Below are positions 52,722 to 61,951 of a stretch of DNA of 64,000 nucleotides, piece by piece. This stretch comes from Nitrospira sp. GTDB lineage: Bacteria > Nitrospirota > Nitrospiria > Nitrospirales > Nitrospiraceae. The translations under genes and the position numbers were made by a program. The DNA is taken from NCBI GenBank assembly GCA_029194675.1, contig JARFXP010000003.1:620001-684000 (forward strand), written 5' to 3'. Numbering within the stretch: position 1 is the stretch's first letter; every line of letters begins with the position of its first letter. The notes under the pieces are model-generated. The model was not told the DNA's origin, searched no databases, and saw nothing but the letters and a program-made list of their open reading frames with translations.

Positions 52722-53007
52722 ATGGTTGTGGTATTTTTTCAAAATGCGAACGCTAGGGTCGAACGGAGAACGTCGCATTCCGTATTGGTTGTGGAGGATG
52801 ACCCTGATATTGCGATGGTCTTGCAAGACTTGCTCGAATTTGAAGTGTTCCATGTGGACTGTGCACAGACCTGTCGTCAGGCCTTCTCGTTCATAGATCA
52901 GAACGTCTACGACGCAGTCCTCCTCGATCTCGGACTTCCGGACGGAGATGGCTGTTCGATCTTGCAGAAACTCCAAGGTTCCCATCCCTTGCTTCCCGTG
53001 ATCGTCT
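52722..53007 (+). pseudogene. Response regulator receiver truncated by an IS-like element
   Basis: The start of a receiver domain: VLVVEDDPDIAMVLQDLLEF, with phospho-acceptor in VLLDLGLPDGDG and SHPLLPVIVLA. The match ends at 53007, exactly where a 19-bp inverted repeat starts; the frame then runs 12 codons further and stops at 53042. The second half of the receiver is not found after the element. The start codon is uncertain (the first Met lies upstream of the receiver). Confidence 0.7.
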
Positions 53008-54008
53008 TAGCCCGTCTTCCGCAGTTTGCCGTGGGAAACTGACGCGCTTGCTTTTCTGCTGTCCTGAACGCCGCCTGATTTCAGGGCCTGCTCTCAGGCC
53101 AGGGCGTGTCGTGCAGCCCGCCCCCTTGCCCGGACGTGGGCAGCCGGCAGCGCCCCCATCAGGGACGACGGGCAACATCCCCGGGGTGCGTGTCGAGCGG
53201 GTGCGGCATGTGGGCGCTGGCGACCGGGGCTTGCTGCTCTGGAAGAAGCTGGGCCGGGCCGCCAGGAGAACGGAGCCAGCGAACGCCAGCCTCACCCGCT
53301 GCGTGCTCCGCCTGGAACACACACTGGGCAAACTGGCCGAACCGGGGGCACTCGGCAGAGCCAGGGCCCCACAGAACGTCGCGCGGCAGATCGGACGGGT
53401 ATTGAGCCGGGCCGCCGCCCGGTTCACGGTCACCGGCAACGCGGTCAGCGGCGGAACAGACGCCCGACGCTCCCTCCCCATCACACAGAACGAAGCCCGG
53501 TCCCACTGGGCGCGTGAACCCGGCGGCCACGCCCGCCGCGGGACTGCGCGTGATCCCAAGACCGTGGGGAAGACCGCGAGCCAGCTGACCGAGGGCGAAG
53601 ACCGTTTCCGTCTCGACACACACGCCGTGGGGCTGCGCCCGCTCTTCCCCCAGAACCAGGCCCGGACTCACGCCCACATCCTGGTGGGTGTCCTGGCCCT
53701 GACGCGGTGGCGATCGCTCCCGCAGGGGATGAACGCAGCGGGGCTCGGCACGGCTCCGAGGACACGCGTGGAGGAGAGGCGGGCCCGGCAATCCCTTGCT
53801 GGGCCCCGGCCAACACGGGAGAACACCCTCCGGCTCAGGATGGGAGCGACCGCTCCCAAGGACCTGACGGGGCGGCTTCAGCGGATGACGCTGCTGCTCC
53901 CCAACCAACCCACGGGACTCGAACAGGTCGTGACGACAATGGCCTAATCGTCCGGCTACCGTATGGGACGAACTCGTTGCAGACGTGTTAACTGCGGAAG
54001 ACGGGCTA
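53008..54008 (+). mobile_element. Degenerate IS1634/IS4-like element with 19-bp inverted repeats
   Basis: TAGCCCGTCTTCCGCAGTT at 53008-53026 and its perfect reverse complement at 53990-54008 bound a 1-kb, strongly GC-rich segment with the remnant of an IS1634-like transposase. No target-site duplication is recognised. The high GC differs sharply from flanking genes, indicating a foreign origin. Confidence 0.7.
53048..53947 (+). pseudogene. Degenerate IS1634-family transposase, C-terminal part
   Basis: A 299-codon frame of high GC. Its last ~150 residues match the C-terminus of IS1634-type DDE transposases: DPKTVGKTASQLTEGEDRFR, LRPLFPQNQARTHAHILVGV, then NAAGLGTAPRTRVEE (normal AKGLGTCARQLVKE) and GLEQVVTTMA (normal VVQNVVEKM). 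The expected catalytic residues are poorly preserved and the N-terminal half is unlike a normal transposase, so it is judged inactive. It sits inside the 19-bp inverted repeats. Confidence 0.55.
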
Positions 54009-54085
54009 GGAGACTTGAGCGGCACGAAGGGCCAAACGGAAGGGAGAGCCCCCCAGTCGTGAGTCTCGGAAGGGCCCGGCGCCAG

Positions 54086-55432
54086 ATGGCCAAGCAAATG
54101 GAGCTCCCGCTGGAGGAGAGGGGTGAAGCCCCTCAGGGTCAGCGAAGCGGCGAAGCCCGGACGACGAGGAACGGATACGGAGGCTCAGGAGACAACCGCC
54201 TGATGGAGCAGGTGGTTGCGCGCGACAACTTCACGGTGGCGGTGAAGCGTGTGAGGCAGAACCAGGGCAGCCCCGGCGTAGACGGGATGACCGTCGACGA
54301 ACTGCCGAAGCACCTGGTCGAGCACTGGGAGGGCATCCGAGCGCAGCTATTCGGCGGCATTTACCAGCCGAAGCCGGTGCGGGAAGTGGAGATCCCCAAG
54401 GGCGAGGGCGGGGTGCGAAAGCTGGGCATCCCGACCGTGCTCGACCGGGTGATCCAGCAAAGCCTCCTGCAGGTGTTGCAGCCGAGGTTCGAGTCGACCT
54501 TCTCAGAGCACAGCCACGGGTTCCGCCCGGGGCGTAACGTGCACGCCGCTGTGTGTGAGGCGCAGCGCTCCATCCGGGAAGGGAAGCGAGTAGTGGTGGA
54601 CGTGGACATCGAGACGTTTTTCGACCGCGTCAACCACGATGTGCTGATGGGGCGGCTGGAGAAGCGTATCGGGGATATGCGGATGCTGAGGCTCATCCGG
54701 CACTATCTTAGAGGCCGGGATGATGGCCAACGGGGTGGTGATGGAGTGATACGAGGGCACACCGCAAGGCGGTCCCTTGTCGCCGTTGCTGACGAATGTG
54801 CTCCTCGACGACGTGGACAAGGAGTTGGAAAAACGCGGGCTCAGCTTCGTTCGCTACGCCGATGACCTGAACGTGTACGTCAGGTCCAAGCGGGCGGGTG
54901 AAGACGCTATGCAGACGCTACGGCGACTGTACGTGCGGCTGCGGCTCCGAATCAACGAGGTGAAGCGCGCGGTGGTGCGCCCAGGGGATCGTACGTTCCT
55001 TGGGTACAGCTTCTGGTATGCCAAGGGGGGCGAAGTCAAACGATGCGTAGCCCGCAAGGCCCTGGTCGCGATGAAGGAGCGAGTCCGAGGCATCACGGCC
55101 CGGAACGGTGGCCGGAGCATGAGGACCCGGTTCGCGGAGCTGCGCAGCTACCTGGCTGGCTGGAAGGAGTATTTCCGGCTGGCGGAGACGCGGCGCGTCT
55201 TCAGTGACATGGACGAGTGGATCGCCATCGATTGCGGATGGTGCAGCTCAAGCAGTGGAAACGAGGGACCACCATCTACCGGGAGATGAAGCGCCTCGGA
55301 GCGACTGAGGATGCGGCCCGGCGGGTGACCGCAAACTCGCGACGTTGGTGGCGCAACTCCGTCAAGCTGCTCAACACCGCGCTGCCCACGTGCTACTACG
55401 ACCGGATGGGCGTACCGAGACTGGCCCGCTAA
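54086..55432 (+). pseudogene. Group II intron reverse transcriptase/maturase, frameshifted
   Basis: Reads MAKQMELPLEERGEA, then RT motifs DNFTVAVKRVRQNQGSPGVD, KLGIPTVLDRVIQQSLLQVL, SHGFRPGRNVH, VDVDIETFFDRVNHDVLM, FVRYADDLNVYV (YADD catalytic), and the maturase segment LRSYLAGWKEYFRLAETRRV. Three lesions break it: an extra G near 54713, a TGA stop at 54747-54749 (normally Arg in MERYEGTPQGGPL), and a missing base near 55223. The corrected C-terminus runs to YDRMGVPRLAR at 55432. No HNH domain is seen. It should encode no functional maturase. Confidence 0.85.
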
Positions 55433-55448
55433 CCTCAACCGACCAAAC

Positions 55449-55521
55449 CGCCGGATACGGACCCGTATGTCCGGTGGTGTGGGAGGGGATCAGCGGACGA
55501 TCCGCTGACCCCTATCCCGAT
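55449..55521 (+). ncRNA. Group II intron domains V-VI (3' end)
   Basis: Domain V is the hairpin CCGGATACGG...CCGTATGTCCGG (55451-55474). Domain VI is the stem GGGAGGGG-TCAGCGGA / TCCGCTGA-CCCCTATCCC with a bulged A at 55514, 7 bases before the predicted 3' splice site. Both look intact although the 5' part of the intron is lost. Confidence 0.7.
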
Positions 55522-55614
55522 TCAGTTCCCTGACAGGCGTTTACTTGACAGGTCGTGCATGCTACGATCGTGCCAGGTGTCGCCATACATCTATCACGGG
55601 GGAATTCCTAGAGC

Positions 55615-56187
55615 ATGTGGGAGCTTGTAGCGAGACGGGCTCTGCTGGCCATGAGTGTGCTGTTAGCTACATTTCTCGGCTATCTTCTCTTCAGAAACGC
55701 AGATTCGGTGCCGAGTAGCCGACCCATCGCTCCAGAGTCGGTTGAACAAGCGGATGCCAAGATCATGGGGTTCACCTTCACGCAATCACAAGGCGATGTC
55801 GTTCAATGGCAGGTGCAAGCGAAACAAGCCCGATTATTTGAGCAAGATAAGCGTGCCGTTCTGCGTGACGTTGCTCTCACCTTCTACGGCACAGGAGGAG
55901 ACGAGGTGATTGTGCACGGGGAAGAGGGAACCCTGGATACCGCGACCAAGAATTTCAGGTTGGCGAATCGTCAAACGCCCATTGTCGTGGAGACGACGAG
56001 CGGCTATACGATTTATACCAACCACTTGATATGGATTGACCAGGCACGAGAGATCCGGACGCAAGATCCTGTGCGGATGGTAGGACATGGGCTGGAGGTG
56101 AGAGGACAAGGACTGGTTGGGCGGCTGGAATCCGAAGAATTTGAAATTCTACAGGATGTGCATGTGGATTTGGCTCCTTCTTCTTAG
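55615..56187 (+). CDS. lptC: LPS export protein LptC
   Basis: A 190-residue periplasmic protein anchored by one N-terminal helix (LLAMSVLLATFLGYLLF, ~10-26). The rest matches LptC (YrbK family): KIMGFTFTQSQGDVVQWQVQ, AKQARLFEQDKRAVLRDVAL, EGTLDTATKNFRLANRQ, GYTIYTNHLIWIDQAREI. LptC passes LPS from the LptBFG transporter to LptA. The ATG has GGGGGAA ~11 nt upstream. The lptA gene overlaps its 3' end, and lptB follows, the standard arrangement in proteobacteria-like genomes. Confidence 0.92.
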   Translation: MWELVARRALLAMSVLLATFLGYLLFRNADSVPSSRPIAPESVEQADAKIMGFTFTQSQGDVVQWQVQAKQARLFEQDKRAVLRDVALTFYGTGGDEVIVHGEEGTLDTATKNFRLANRQTPIVVETTSGYTIYTNHLIWIDQAREIRTQDPVRMVGHGLEVRGQGLVGRLESEEFEILQDVHVDLAPSS

Positions 56188-56767
56188 CGGCTTCTTTGTC
56201 GGATCCACCTCGGCAGCTCCCTCAACGGAACCTGTGAACCTGAAGAGGAGTATGGAGGCTCCTGGTGTCCCAACCACCATCACGTCAAAGAAAATGACGG
56301 TACGAAACCAAGACAGCCAAGCTATTTTTGAGGAGACGGTTGTCCTGACCAGGGGGCCTCTGATCGTCCATTCCGATAAGATGGTTGTGCTATTCACTGC
56401 CCGAAACCGCGCCTCTGCGCGGCCGTCCGAAGAAGGGACAGATCATCCTGAATCCGTTCGGAATTCCACGGCTCCCAAAGAGCATAACACAGTCTCGACG
56501 ATGTCGAATCGCTCCGTGAGTCGTGTCGAGGCGACCGGGGACGCCCATCGTGTCAGGATCCAATACGAGAACGGCAACGCGACTTGCCAAAAAGCCGTGT
56601 ATTTCGTTGATGGAGAGAAAATTGTGTTGACGGGCGATCCTGTAGCTTGGGAAAAGGGTACGCGTGTCAGCGGTAAACAGATTACGATTTTCTTGGCAGA
56701 AGAGCGGAGCGTGGTGGAAGGAGGCTCACACGTCCGCATCGAAGGTGAGGGACCCAACCAGCCATGA
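56162..56767 (+). CDS. lptA: LPS periplasmic bridge protein LptA/OstA-like
   Basis: A 201-residue secreted protein. The start at 56162 ([18 protein letters not shown]) has an ACAGGA site and a normal signal peptide cut near STSA-AP; the frame is open further upstream. The OstA domain reads [80 protein letters not shown]. An unusual ~35-residue polar insert ([20 protein letters not shown] region) separates the halves. It overlaps lptC by 26 bp and lptB by 4 bp. Confidence 0.88.
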   Translation: MWIWLLLLSGFFVGSTSAAPSTEPVNLKRSMEAPGVPTTITSKKMTVRNQDSQAIFEETVVLTRGPLIVHSDKMVVLFTARNRASARPSEEGTDHPESVRNSTAPKEHNTVSTMSNRSVSRVEATGDAHRVRIQYENGNATCQKAVYFVDGEKIVLTGDPVAWEKGTRVSGKQITIFLAEERSVVEGGSHVRIEGEGPNQP

Positions 56768-57546
56768 CCCGGAGTGCTCCTGCAGAATTTGACGCGCTCG
56801 TGGAGCCGATTGCGGCGTCGCCGGGAGGGTGCCTACGTGCTACTGGACTGGTAAAAAGTTTCCGTGGCCGCAAAGTCGTCAAGGGTGTCGCCGTCGAGGT
56901 GTATGCTGGCGAGGTGGTTGGACTGCTCGGTCCGAATGGAGCAGGCAAGACCACAATCTTCGACATGATGGTCGGCTTGTGCCAGCCGGATGAAGGGGAG
57001 ATCACCTTCCTCGGTGAAGCAGTGACCAACCTGCCGATGTACAAACGAGCGCGTAGGGGAATCGGCTACCTACCTCAAGAATCGTCCGTTTTTCGACGCC
57101 TCTCGGTGGAACATAATGTCTTGGCGATTCTTGAAATGCTGGGGTATGCTCGTAAAGAGCGAAGTCAACGTGTGGATGCCTTGCTCAAAGAATTAGATCT
57201 CATCAATATACGAAAGAGCATGGCCTATGCCCTCTCAGGTGGAGAGCGCCGACGTTTGGAGATTACGCGTGCGCTAGCGGCCACACCGTCGTTCATGCTC
57301 TTGGATGAACCATTTGCAGGGATCGACCCGATAGCCGTCGCGGATATTCAACAGATCATTACGCGGTTGAAAGAAAAAGGGATCGGCATATTGATTACCG
57401 ATCATAATGTACAGGAAACGCTTTCAATCGTTGACCGTGCGTACATTATCAATGAAGGATTGATCTTGGAGGCGGGGACTCCCGAAGCCATTGTGCAGAG
57501 TCCAACGGCCCGAGCCGTTTATCTTGGCGAGCAGTTCAAGTTGTAG
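56764..57546 (+). CDS. lptB: LPS export ABC transporter ATP-binding protein LptB
   Basis: A 260-residue ABC ATPase: Walker [10 protein letters not shown], signature [15 protein letters not shown], Walker [14 protein letters not shown], switch His in [11 protein letters not shown]. LptB powers LPS extraction by LptF/G (not in this window). It starts within the lptA stop (ATGA overlap), and the N-terminus is extended ~25 residues relative to E. coli LptB. Confidence 0.95.
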   Translation: MTRSAPAEFDALVEPIAASPGGCLRATGLVKSFRGRKVVKGVAVEVYAGEVVGLLGPNGAGKTTIFDMMVGLCQPDEGEITFLGEAVTNLPMYKRARRGIGYLPQESSVFRRLSVEHNVLAILEMLGYARKERSQRVDALLKELDLINIRKSMAYALSGGERRRLEITRALAATPSFMLLDEPFAGIDPIAVADIQQIITRLKEKGIGILITDHNVQETLSIVDRAYIINEGLILEAGTPEAIVQSPTARAVYLGEQFKL

Positions 57547-57565
57547 GGGGATAGCAGAGGCATCG

Positions 57566-59074
57566 ATGAAACTCCGTCTGGTTCCACAACTCTCGCAAAA
57601 GCTCATCATGACGCCTCAACTGCAGCAAGCGATTAAGCTGTTGCAGTTGTCTCGACTTGAACTGCAGCAGAGCCTCACTCAGCATCTCCTGGAAAACCCT
57701 TTACTGGATGAAATTCAATCCGATGTCGACGAGAGCGAGTCCTTGGTCACCGAGGAGAAGGTCGAGGCTCCGCCTGCACCGGAAGGACAGGATCGGTCGG
57801 ACGCAGGGGTTGAAACGCGTGAAGAACAAGGGTCGCCGGAGGAGTTTTCTGCTTCCGGATGGGAAGAATACTTCGGCAGAGATCGACGGAGCGGCGAGTC
57901 TGAATACTCTGCGGCACAAGATGAGTTTCCTTCGTACGAGCAAACGGTAGCCAAAGCGACGTCCCTCGAGGAGCATCTTCTCTGGCAGTTGTCCTTGTCC
58001 GGGCTCGGGGATCGAGAAAAGGAACTTGGTCGTTTGATCATCGGCAATCTAGACGATGATGGTTATCTACGCATTCCATCGGCTGAGGTCGTGGTCGGGA
58101 CCGGTTTCACCGAATCCGAAGTCGAATCTGTTCTCAAGGACATTCAGACTTTCGATCCGACCGGGGTTGGTGCTAAAAATCTTCCCGAATGCCTTTTGCT
58201 GCAACTCGGGCATTTAGGTCGGAATCCATTTGGGTCACTTGGGTCTCCACCTGGAGCGCTGAAAGGATCGGTTATTGAAAGCATCGTTTTGCATCATTTG
58301 AAGGACTTAGAAAAAAAACAATATGCCAAGGTTGCGAAGGCCTTGAATATCACGATCGAGGAAGTCTTCCAAGCCACCAAAATCATTGGAGAACTTGAGC
58401 CCAAACCGGGGAGGCCGTTCGCAAATACCCAGAACTACGTTATCGTGCCTGATGTGTTTGTAGTCAAGAATGAGGAGGAGTGGGTTGTGCTCTTAAACGA
58501 CGATGGGCTGCCGCGGATGAGGATCAGCCCGTATTACAAACAGCTTATTTCTTCCGGACAGGGCGGAACTCCGGAAACCAAAGCGTATATGGATGAAAAA
58601 TTGCGGGCCGCTCAGTGGGTTATTCGGAGCATCGAGCAGCGGAATCGGACAATCGTGAAAGTGGTTTCCAGCATCGTCAAGTTTCAAGAGAAATTTTTTG
58701 ACCATGGCGTCCAATATCTCAGGCCCTTGGTTCTCAAGCAAGTGGCGGAAGATATAGGGATGCATGAATCGACGATCAGTCGTGTGACGGCCAATAAATA
58801 TATGTATTGCCCACAGGGTATGTTGGAACTCAAGTTCTTCTTCAACGCTGGACTTCAGCGGGCTGATGAGCCCTCAGGTATGCATTCCTCCATTTCCGTC
58901 AAGGATATGATCAAAACAATGGTGGCTGAAGAGGATGCGGAGCGTCCCTTGAAAGACGAAGAAATTGCAGCTCGGCTTCGAAAACAGGGGGTACTTATCG
59001 CACGGAGGACTGTGGCTAAATATCGGGGGGAATTGAACATCTCATCCGCCAGTCAACGTAAACGATTTTTTTAA
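57566..59074 (+). CDS. rpoN: RNA polymerase sigma-54 factor RpoN
   Basis: A 502-residue sigma-54. The start at 57566 (MKLRLVPQLSQKLIM) has AGAGG 6 nt upstream and overlaps nothing; the longer frame is rejected. Region I is QKLIMTPQLQQAIKLLQLSR. An acidic region II follows (~60-120). The core-binding and DNA-binding parts include DIQTFDPTGVGAKNLPECLL, PGRPFANTQNYVIVPD, and HESTISRVTANKYMYCPQG. The RpoN box is ARRTVAKYRGEL at the end. It lies 19 bp after lptB, the classic lptB-rpoN-hpf cluster. Confidence 0.96.
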   Translation: MKLRLVPQLSQKLIMTPQLQQAIKLLQLSRLELQQSLTQHLLENPLLDEIQSDVDESESLVTEEKVEAPPAPEGQDRSDAGVETREEQGSPEEFSASGWEEYFGRDRRSGESEYSAAQDEFPSYEQTVAKATSLEEHLLWQLSLSGLGDREKELGRLIIGNLDDDGYLRIPSAEVVVGTGFTESEVESVLKDIQTFDPTGVGAKNLPECLLLQLGHLGRNPFGSLGSPPGALKGSVIESIVLHHLKDLEKKQYAKVAKALNITIEEVFQATKIIGELEPKPGRPFANTQNYVIVPDVFVVKNEEEWVVLLNDDGLPRMRISPYYKQLISSGQGGTPETKAYMDEKLRAAQWVIRSIEQRNRTIVKVVSSIVKFQEKFFDHGVQYLRPLVLKQVAEDIGMHESTISRVTANKYMYCPQGMLELKFFFNAGLQRADEPSGMHSSISVKDMIKTMVAEEDAERPLKDEEIAARLRKQGVLIARRTVAKYRGELNISSASQRKRFF

Positions 59075-59117
59075 TCACCGTTGCTTCGCATCCAACCAGG
59101 TCTAAGTGGAGGTGGGC

Positions 59118-59456
59118 ATGAAGCTGAGAATCACAGGTCGCCACATGGATATCACGCCAGCGCTTAGAAGCTATGTAGAAACCCGGTTCGGTCGCCTGGA
59201 TCGGTACGGGTTGAAGGTCGGATCGCTTCAAGTGGTATTGGGAGTCGAGAAGCTCCAGCATAAGGCTGAAGTCACTGGTGCGGTCAGTGGCAAACGAGTA
59301 CAAGCCAAGACATCAACGCCGGAAATGTATGCCACTATCGATGCACTCGTCGACCGTGTGGACGCGCAGTTTCGGAAATGGAAAGATCGCCTTGTCAATC
59401 ATAAGCCGACCAAACCGAAGAGATCACGATCGAGTTCCCAGGTGAGTCTCTCGTGA
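59118..59456 (+). CDS. hpf: Ribosome hibernation-promoting factor, short form
   Basis: A 112-residue HPF/YfiA-like protein. The start at 59118 (MKLRITGRHMDITPAL) has GGAGG upstream; an in-frame GTG four codons earlier is an alternative. Motifs: YVETRFGRLDRYGLKVGSLQ, HKAEVTGAVSGKRVQAKTST, MYATIDALVDRVDAQFRKWK. It lacks the C-terminal dimerisation domain of long HPF. Follows rpoN by 43 bp. Confidence 0.93.
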   Translation: MKLRITGRHMDITPALRSYVETRFGRLDRYGLKVGSLQVVLGVEKLQHKAEVTGAVSGKRVQAKTSTPEMYATIDALVDRVDAQFRKWKDRLVNHKPTKPKRSRSSSQVSLS

Positions 59457-59622
59457 AATTTCGCTCCCTCTCATCCCTGGCGCGCTCAACGTGCCCGAGC
59501 GGCTCGGCGAAACCAATGTGTCCATGGAGGCACAGCGCGCTCCACCTCGCTGAATCGGGGTGATACTGACCGCGACTCTCAATGGAGTATCTCGGGCATG
59601 CCCACCGAGGCAAGTGCGACCT

Positions 59623-60501
59623 ATGGCCCGGCTGAATCTGGTCATCATAAGCGGGTTGTCCGGTTCTGGTAAAACGTATGCCCTCAAGGCATTTGAGGAT
59701 GCCGGATATTTCTGCATCGATAATCTTCCCCTTGCCCTCCTCCCGACTTTTGTTGATCTCTGCGATCAGCAGCATAGCGAAATTACTAACGTTGCTCTTG
59801 GGATTGACATTAGGGAGCGTGCGTTCTTTTCGGATTTCGGCAGTATCCTGGAAAGGGTGCAAGCGCTTGGCCATGCCGTTCAGTTGTTTTTCCTTGAGGC
59901 ACGTGAAGAGGTGTTGATCAGACGCTTTTCAGAGTCCAGGCGCCCCCATCCACTCTTGCCAGACCTCCCTGTCTTGAATGGGATCCGATTCGAAAAGGAA
60001 CGCGTAGCCGAACTCCGGAGCCGAGCTGATCGGATCATCGATACTTCCGATCTGACGGTCCATGAGCTTGGTGAGTTACTTGCCAAGCAATTGCTAGGGG
60101 AGTCATTGGACAGAAGACTCACGATCTCAATCATGACCTTCGGATATAAGTTTGGGGTGCCGTATGATATCGATTTGTTGTTCGATGTGCGATTTCTTAA
60201 GAACCCCTTTTTCGTGCCTGAGCTCAAGCCTCTCTCCGGAGACGATCCCCTGGTCCGAACCTTCGTTCTGACAGACCCCGAGGCCGAATCACTCATGGAA
60301 CACCTCGAAGCCCTGCTGAAGTTTCTCTTGCCGCTATTCCATCGAGAGCGGCGTAGTTATCTGACCATCGGTATCGGATGTACCGGTGGACGTCATCGCT
60401 CGGTGGCGGTTGCCAATCGGCTCCGAGAACGCCTCTCCGCCTTGGGATACGAAGTCGGTCTCAAACATCGAGATATCGACAAGATGCAGACTGCTGTTTG
60501 A
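59623..60501 (+). CDS. rapZ: RNase adapter RapZ / nucleotide-binding protein
   Basis: A 292-residue P-loop protein. The start at 59623 (MARLNLVIISGLSGSGKT) removes an unlikely N-terminal extension. Walker A GLSGSGKT is at residues 10-17. Other family stretches are DAGYFCIDNLPLALLPTFVD, LFFLEAREEVLIRRFSESRR and PFFVPELKPLSGDD, and the C-terminal GCTGGRHRSVAVANRL is diagnostic of RapZ/YvcJ. A ptsN gene, common between hpf and rapZ, is absent here. The 166-bp gap after hpf holds nothing recognised. Confidence 0.94.
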   Translation: MARLNLVIISGLSGSGKTYALKAFEDAGYFCIDNLPLALLPTFVDLCDQQHSEITNVALGIDIRERAFFSDFGSILERVQALGHAVQLFFLEAREEVLIRRFSESRRPHPLLPDLPVLNGIRFEKERVAELRSRADRIIDTSDLTVHELGELLAKQLLGESLDRRLTISIMTFGYKFGVPYDIDLLFDVRFLKNPFFVPELKPLSGDDPLVRTFVLTDPEAESLMEHLEALLKFLLPLFHRERRSYLTIGIGCTGGRHRSVAVANRLRERLSALGYEVGLKHRDIDKMQTAV

Positions 60502-60542
60502 ACCACGGCCATCATTATCCTGCTGTACCCCCGGTCGGTTCC

Positions 60543-60570
60543 TTGACAGGTAGAGCATACTGACTATACT
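60543..60570 (+). promoter_or_regulatory. Sigma-70-type promoter before MerR-like gene
   Basis: TTGACA (60543-60548) and TATACT (60565-60570) with a 16-bp spacer. Transcription would start about at the GTG start codon (60578) of the next gene, so the message may be leaderless. Confidence 0.65.
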
Positions 60571-60577
60571 TACCCTT

Positions 60578-60829
60578 GTGAGCAACCAAAGACGAAATGA
60601 TAGTGTAAATGCTGCGGTGAACAATCCTAAGTATTCGTACAATGAAGCGAGGTTCAAGGCCAATCAGGTATGCGAATTGTTCGACATTTCTAAAGCGACT
60701 CTCTTTCGTTGGGAACGGGAGGGTGTCATTACCCAACCCGCTCGCGATTGGAGAAATTGGCGGCTCTATACAAGAAAGAATGTAGACGAAATTGCGAAGG
60801 TTATCCGCGTCCGAAAGGCTGTCGCGTAA
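60578..60829 (+). CDS. Small MerR-like DNA-binding protein
   Basis: An 83-residue protein with a MerR-type winged HTH: FKANQVCELFDISKATLFRW, EREGVITQPARDWRNWRLYT, RKNVDEIAKVIRVRKA. It has no effector domain. The GTG at 60578 coincides with the expected transcription start of the promoter at 60543-60570; a second GTG at 60617 is an alternative. It immediately precedes pilM (15 bp) and may regulate the pilus operon. Confidence 0.75.
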   Translation: MSNQRRNDSVNAAVNNPKYSYNEARFKANQVCELFDISKATLFRWEREGVITQPARDWRNWRLYTRKNVDEIAKVIRVRKAVA

Positions 60830-60844
60830 AGTGGCAGGTAGCGC

Positions 60845-61951
60845 ATGTTGACTTCACTCAAGAAGCTCGTGGAAACCGATGTCATCACAATGCTGACCCC
60901 CCGCAGACAGTTAGTGGGGCTCGATATCGGATCAAGTGCGATTAAGGTCGCTCAACTCAAGGAAAGTAAGGGACGGTACTTTCTCCAAAAGTTCGGTGTG
61001 AAACCGCTTGAGCCGGAAGTGATTGTAGATGGGACGGTCATGGACGAAGGGCGTGTGATTTCGGCTATTGGAGAATTATTTGAGGAAGCCAACGTCAAGA
61101 ATAAACATGTCGCCATCTCGATTTCGGGGCACGCTGTCATTGTGAAGAAAATCACTTTACCGCCCATGCCGGATGAAGAATTGGAAGGACAGGTGAAATT
61201 GGCAGCGGAGCAGTACATACCCTTCGACATCAACGAAGTGAACATCGACTTTCATGTCTTGCCGTCGGATGCCTCAGAAGATCAGCAGGAGGATATGTCG
61301 GTGATTCTTGTTGCCGCTAAGAAAGACAAGATTAATGAATTGACCGAACTCGTCAAGGCTGCTGGACTTGTCCCCATGGTCATGGACGTTGATGCGTTTG
61401 CGGTCGAGAATATGCACGCGATTAATTATCCGATGGCGAAGGAAGAAACGACCGCCCTGGTGAATCTCGGCGCGAGCGTGATGAATGTGAACATCGTTCG
61501 TGCCGGCTCTTCGTTGTTTACACGTGATATTCCGTTGGGGGGCAATAGGTACACCGAAGCGATTCAACGCGAGATAGGGCTCTCCTTCGAGGAAGCTGAG
61601 GAGAGTAAGAAAAAGGACCGAGGAGGTGATTCCGGCGGGGTGTCGGTCACCGGTGTTATGGACAGTGTGAATGCGGAAGTCGCGTCCGAGATCGCTCGGA
61701 CGATTGACTACTTCAAGACCTCGTCCGCCAACGCTGAGCTCAGTCGTGTTCTGGTCTGTGGTGGCGTAGCCCGGGCAAAAGGGCTGATTCAACAGCTCGG
61801 CGATCGGATGCAACTGCCTGCCGAAATGGCTGATCCCTTCGCCGAGATTGATGTTACAGGGTGCGACATCGATCCTGACCTATTGGCTGACTTAGCCCCG
61901 TCGGCAGCCGTCGGTGTCGGGTTGGCATTGAGAGCGGTGGGAGACAGATGA
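60845..61951 (+). CDS. pilM: Type IV pilus assembly protein PilM
   Basis: A 368-residue actin-like cytoplasmic protein. Motifs: LVGLDIGSSAIKVAQLKESK, VAISISGHAVIVKKITLPPM, EQYIPFDINEVNIDFHVL, LVNLGASVMNVNIVRAGSSL, VLVCGGVARAKGLIQQLGDR. PilM recruits PilN and links the pilus platform to the envelope. A ~20-residue Lys/Asp/Gly-rich loop (ESKKKDRGGDSGG) is inserted near residue 258. pilN overlaps its stop by 4 bp. Confidence 0.95.
   Translation: MLTSLKKLVETDVITMLTPRRQLVGLDIGSSAIKVAQLKESKGRYFLQKFGVKPLEPEVIVDGTVMDEGRVISAIGELFEEANVKNKHVAISISGHAVIVKKITLPPMPDEELEGQVKLAAEQYIPFDINEVNIDFHVLPSDASEDQQEDMSVILVAAKKDKINELTELVKAAGLVPMVMDVDAFAVENMHAINYPMAKEETTALVNLGASVMNVNIVRAGSSLFTRDIPLGGNRYTEAIQREIGLSFEEAEESKKKDRGGDSGGVSVTGVMDSVNAEVASEIARTIDYFKTSSANAELSRVLVCGGVARAKGLIQQLGDRMQLPAEMADPFAEIDVTGCDIDPDLLADLAPSAAVGVGLALRAVGDR

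Larger units (their letters stand above)
54009..55521 (+). mobile_element. 5'-truncated group II intron remnant
   Basis: Contains a broken intron-encoded reverse transcriptase (54086-55432) and an intact 3' ribozyme end. Only ~77 bp separates the IS end from the coding region, so domains I-III of the ribozyme are missing. The 3' end is placed at 55521 by the branch-point A (55514) and terminal AT. Confidence 0.75.

Noticed and set aside
53008..55521. Complete, active group II intron starting near a GTGCG at 53186
   Set aside because: That GTGCG lies inside the IS remnant. The space between IS end and reverse transcriptase is too short for domains I-III.
55545..55568. Sigma-70 promoter before lptC (TTGACA, TACGAT)
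   Set aside because: Spacing is only 12 bp; no good -10 element lies at 16-18 bp.
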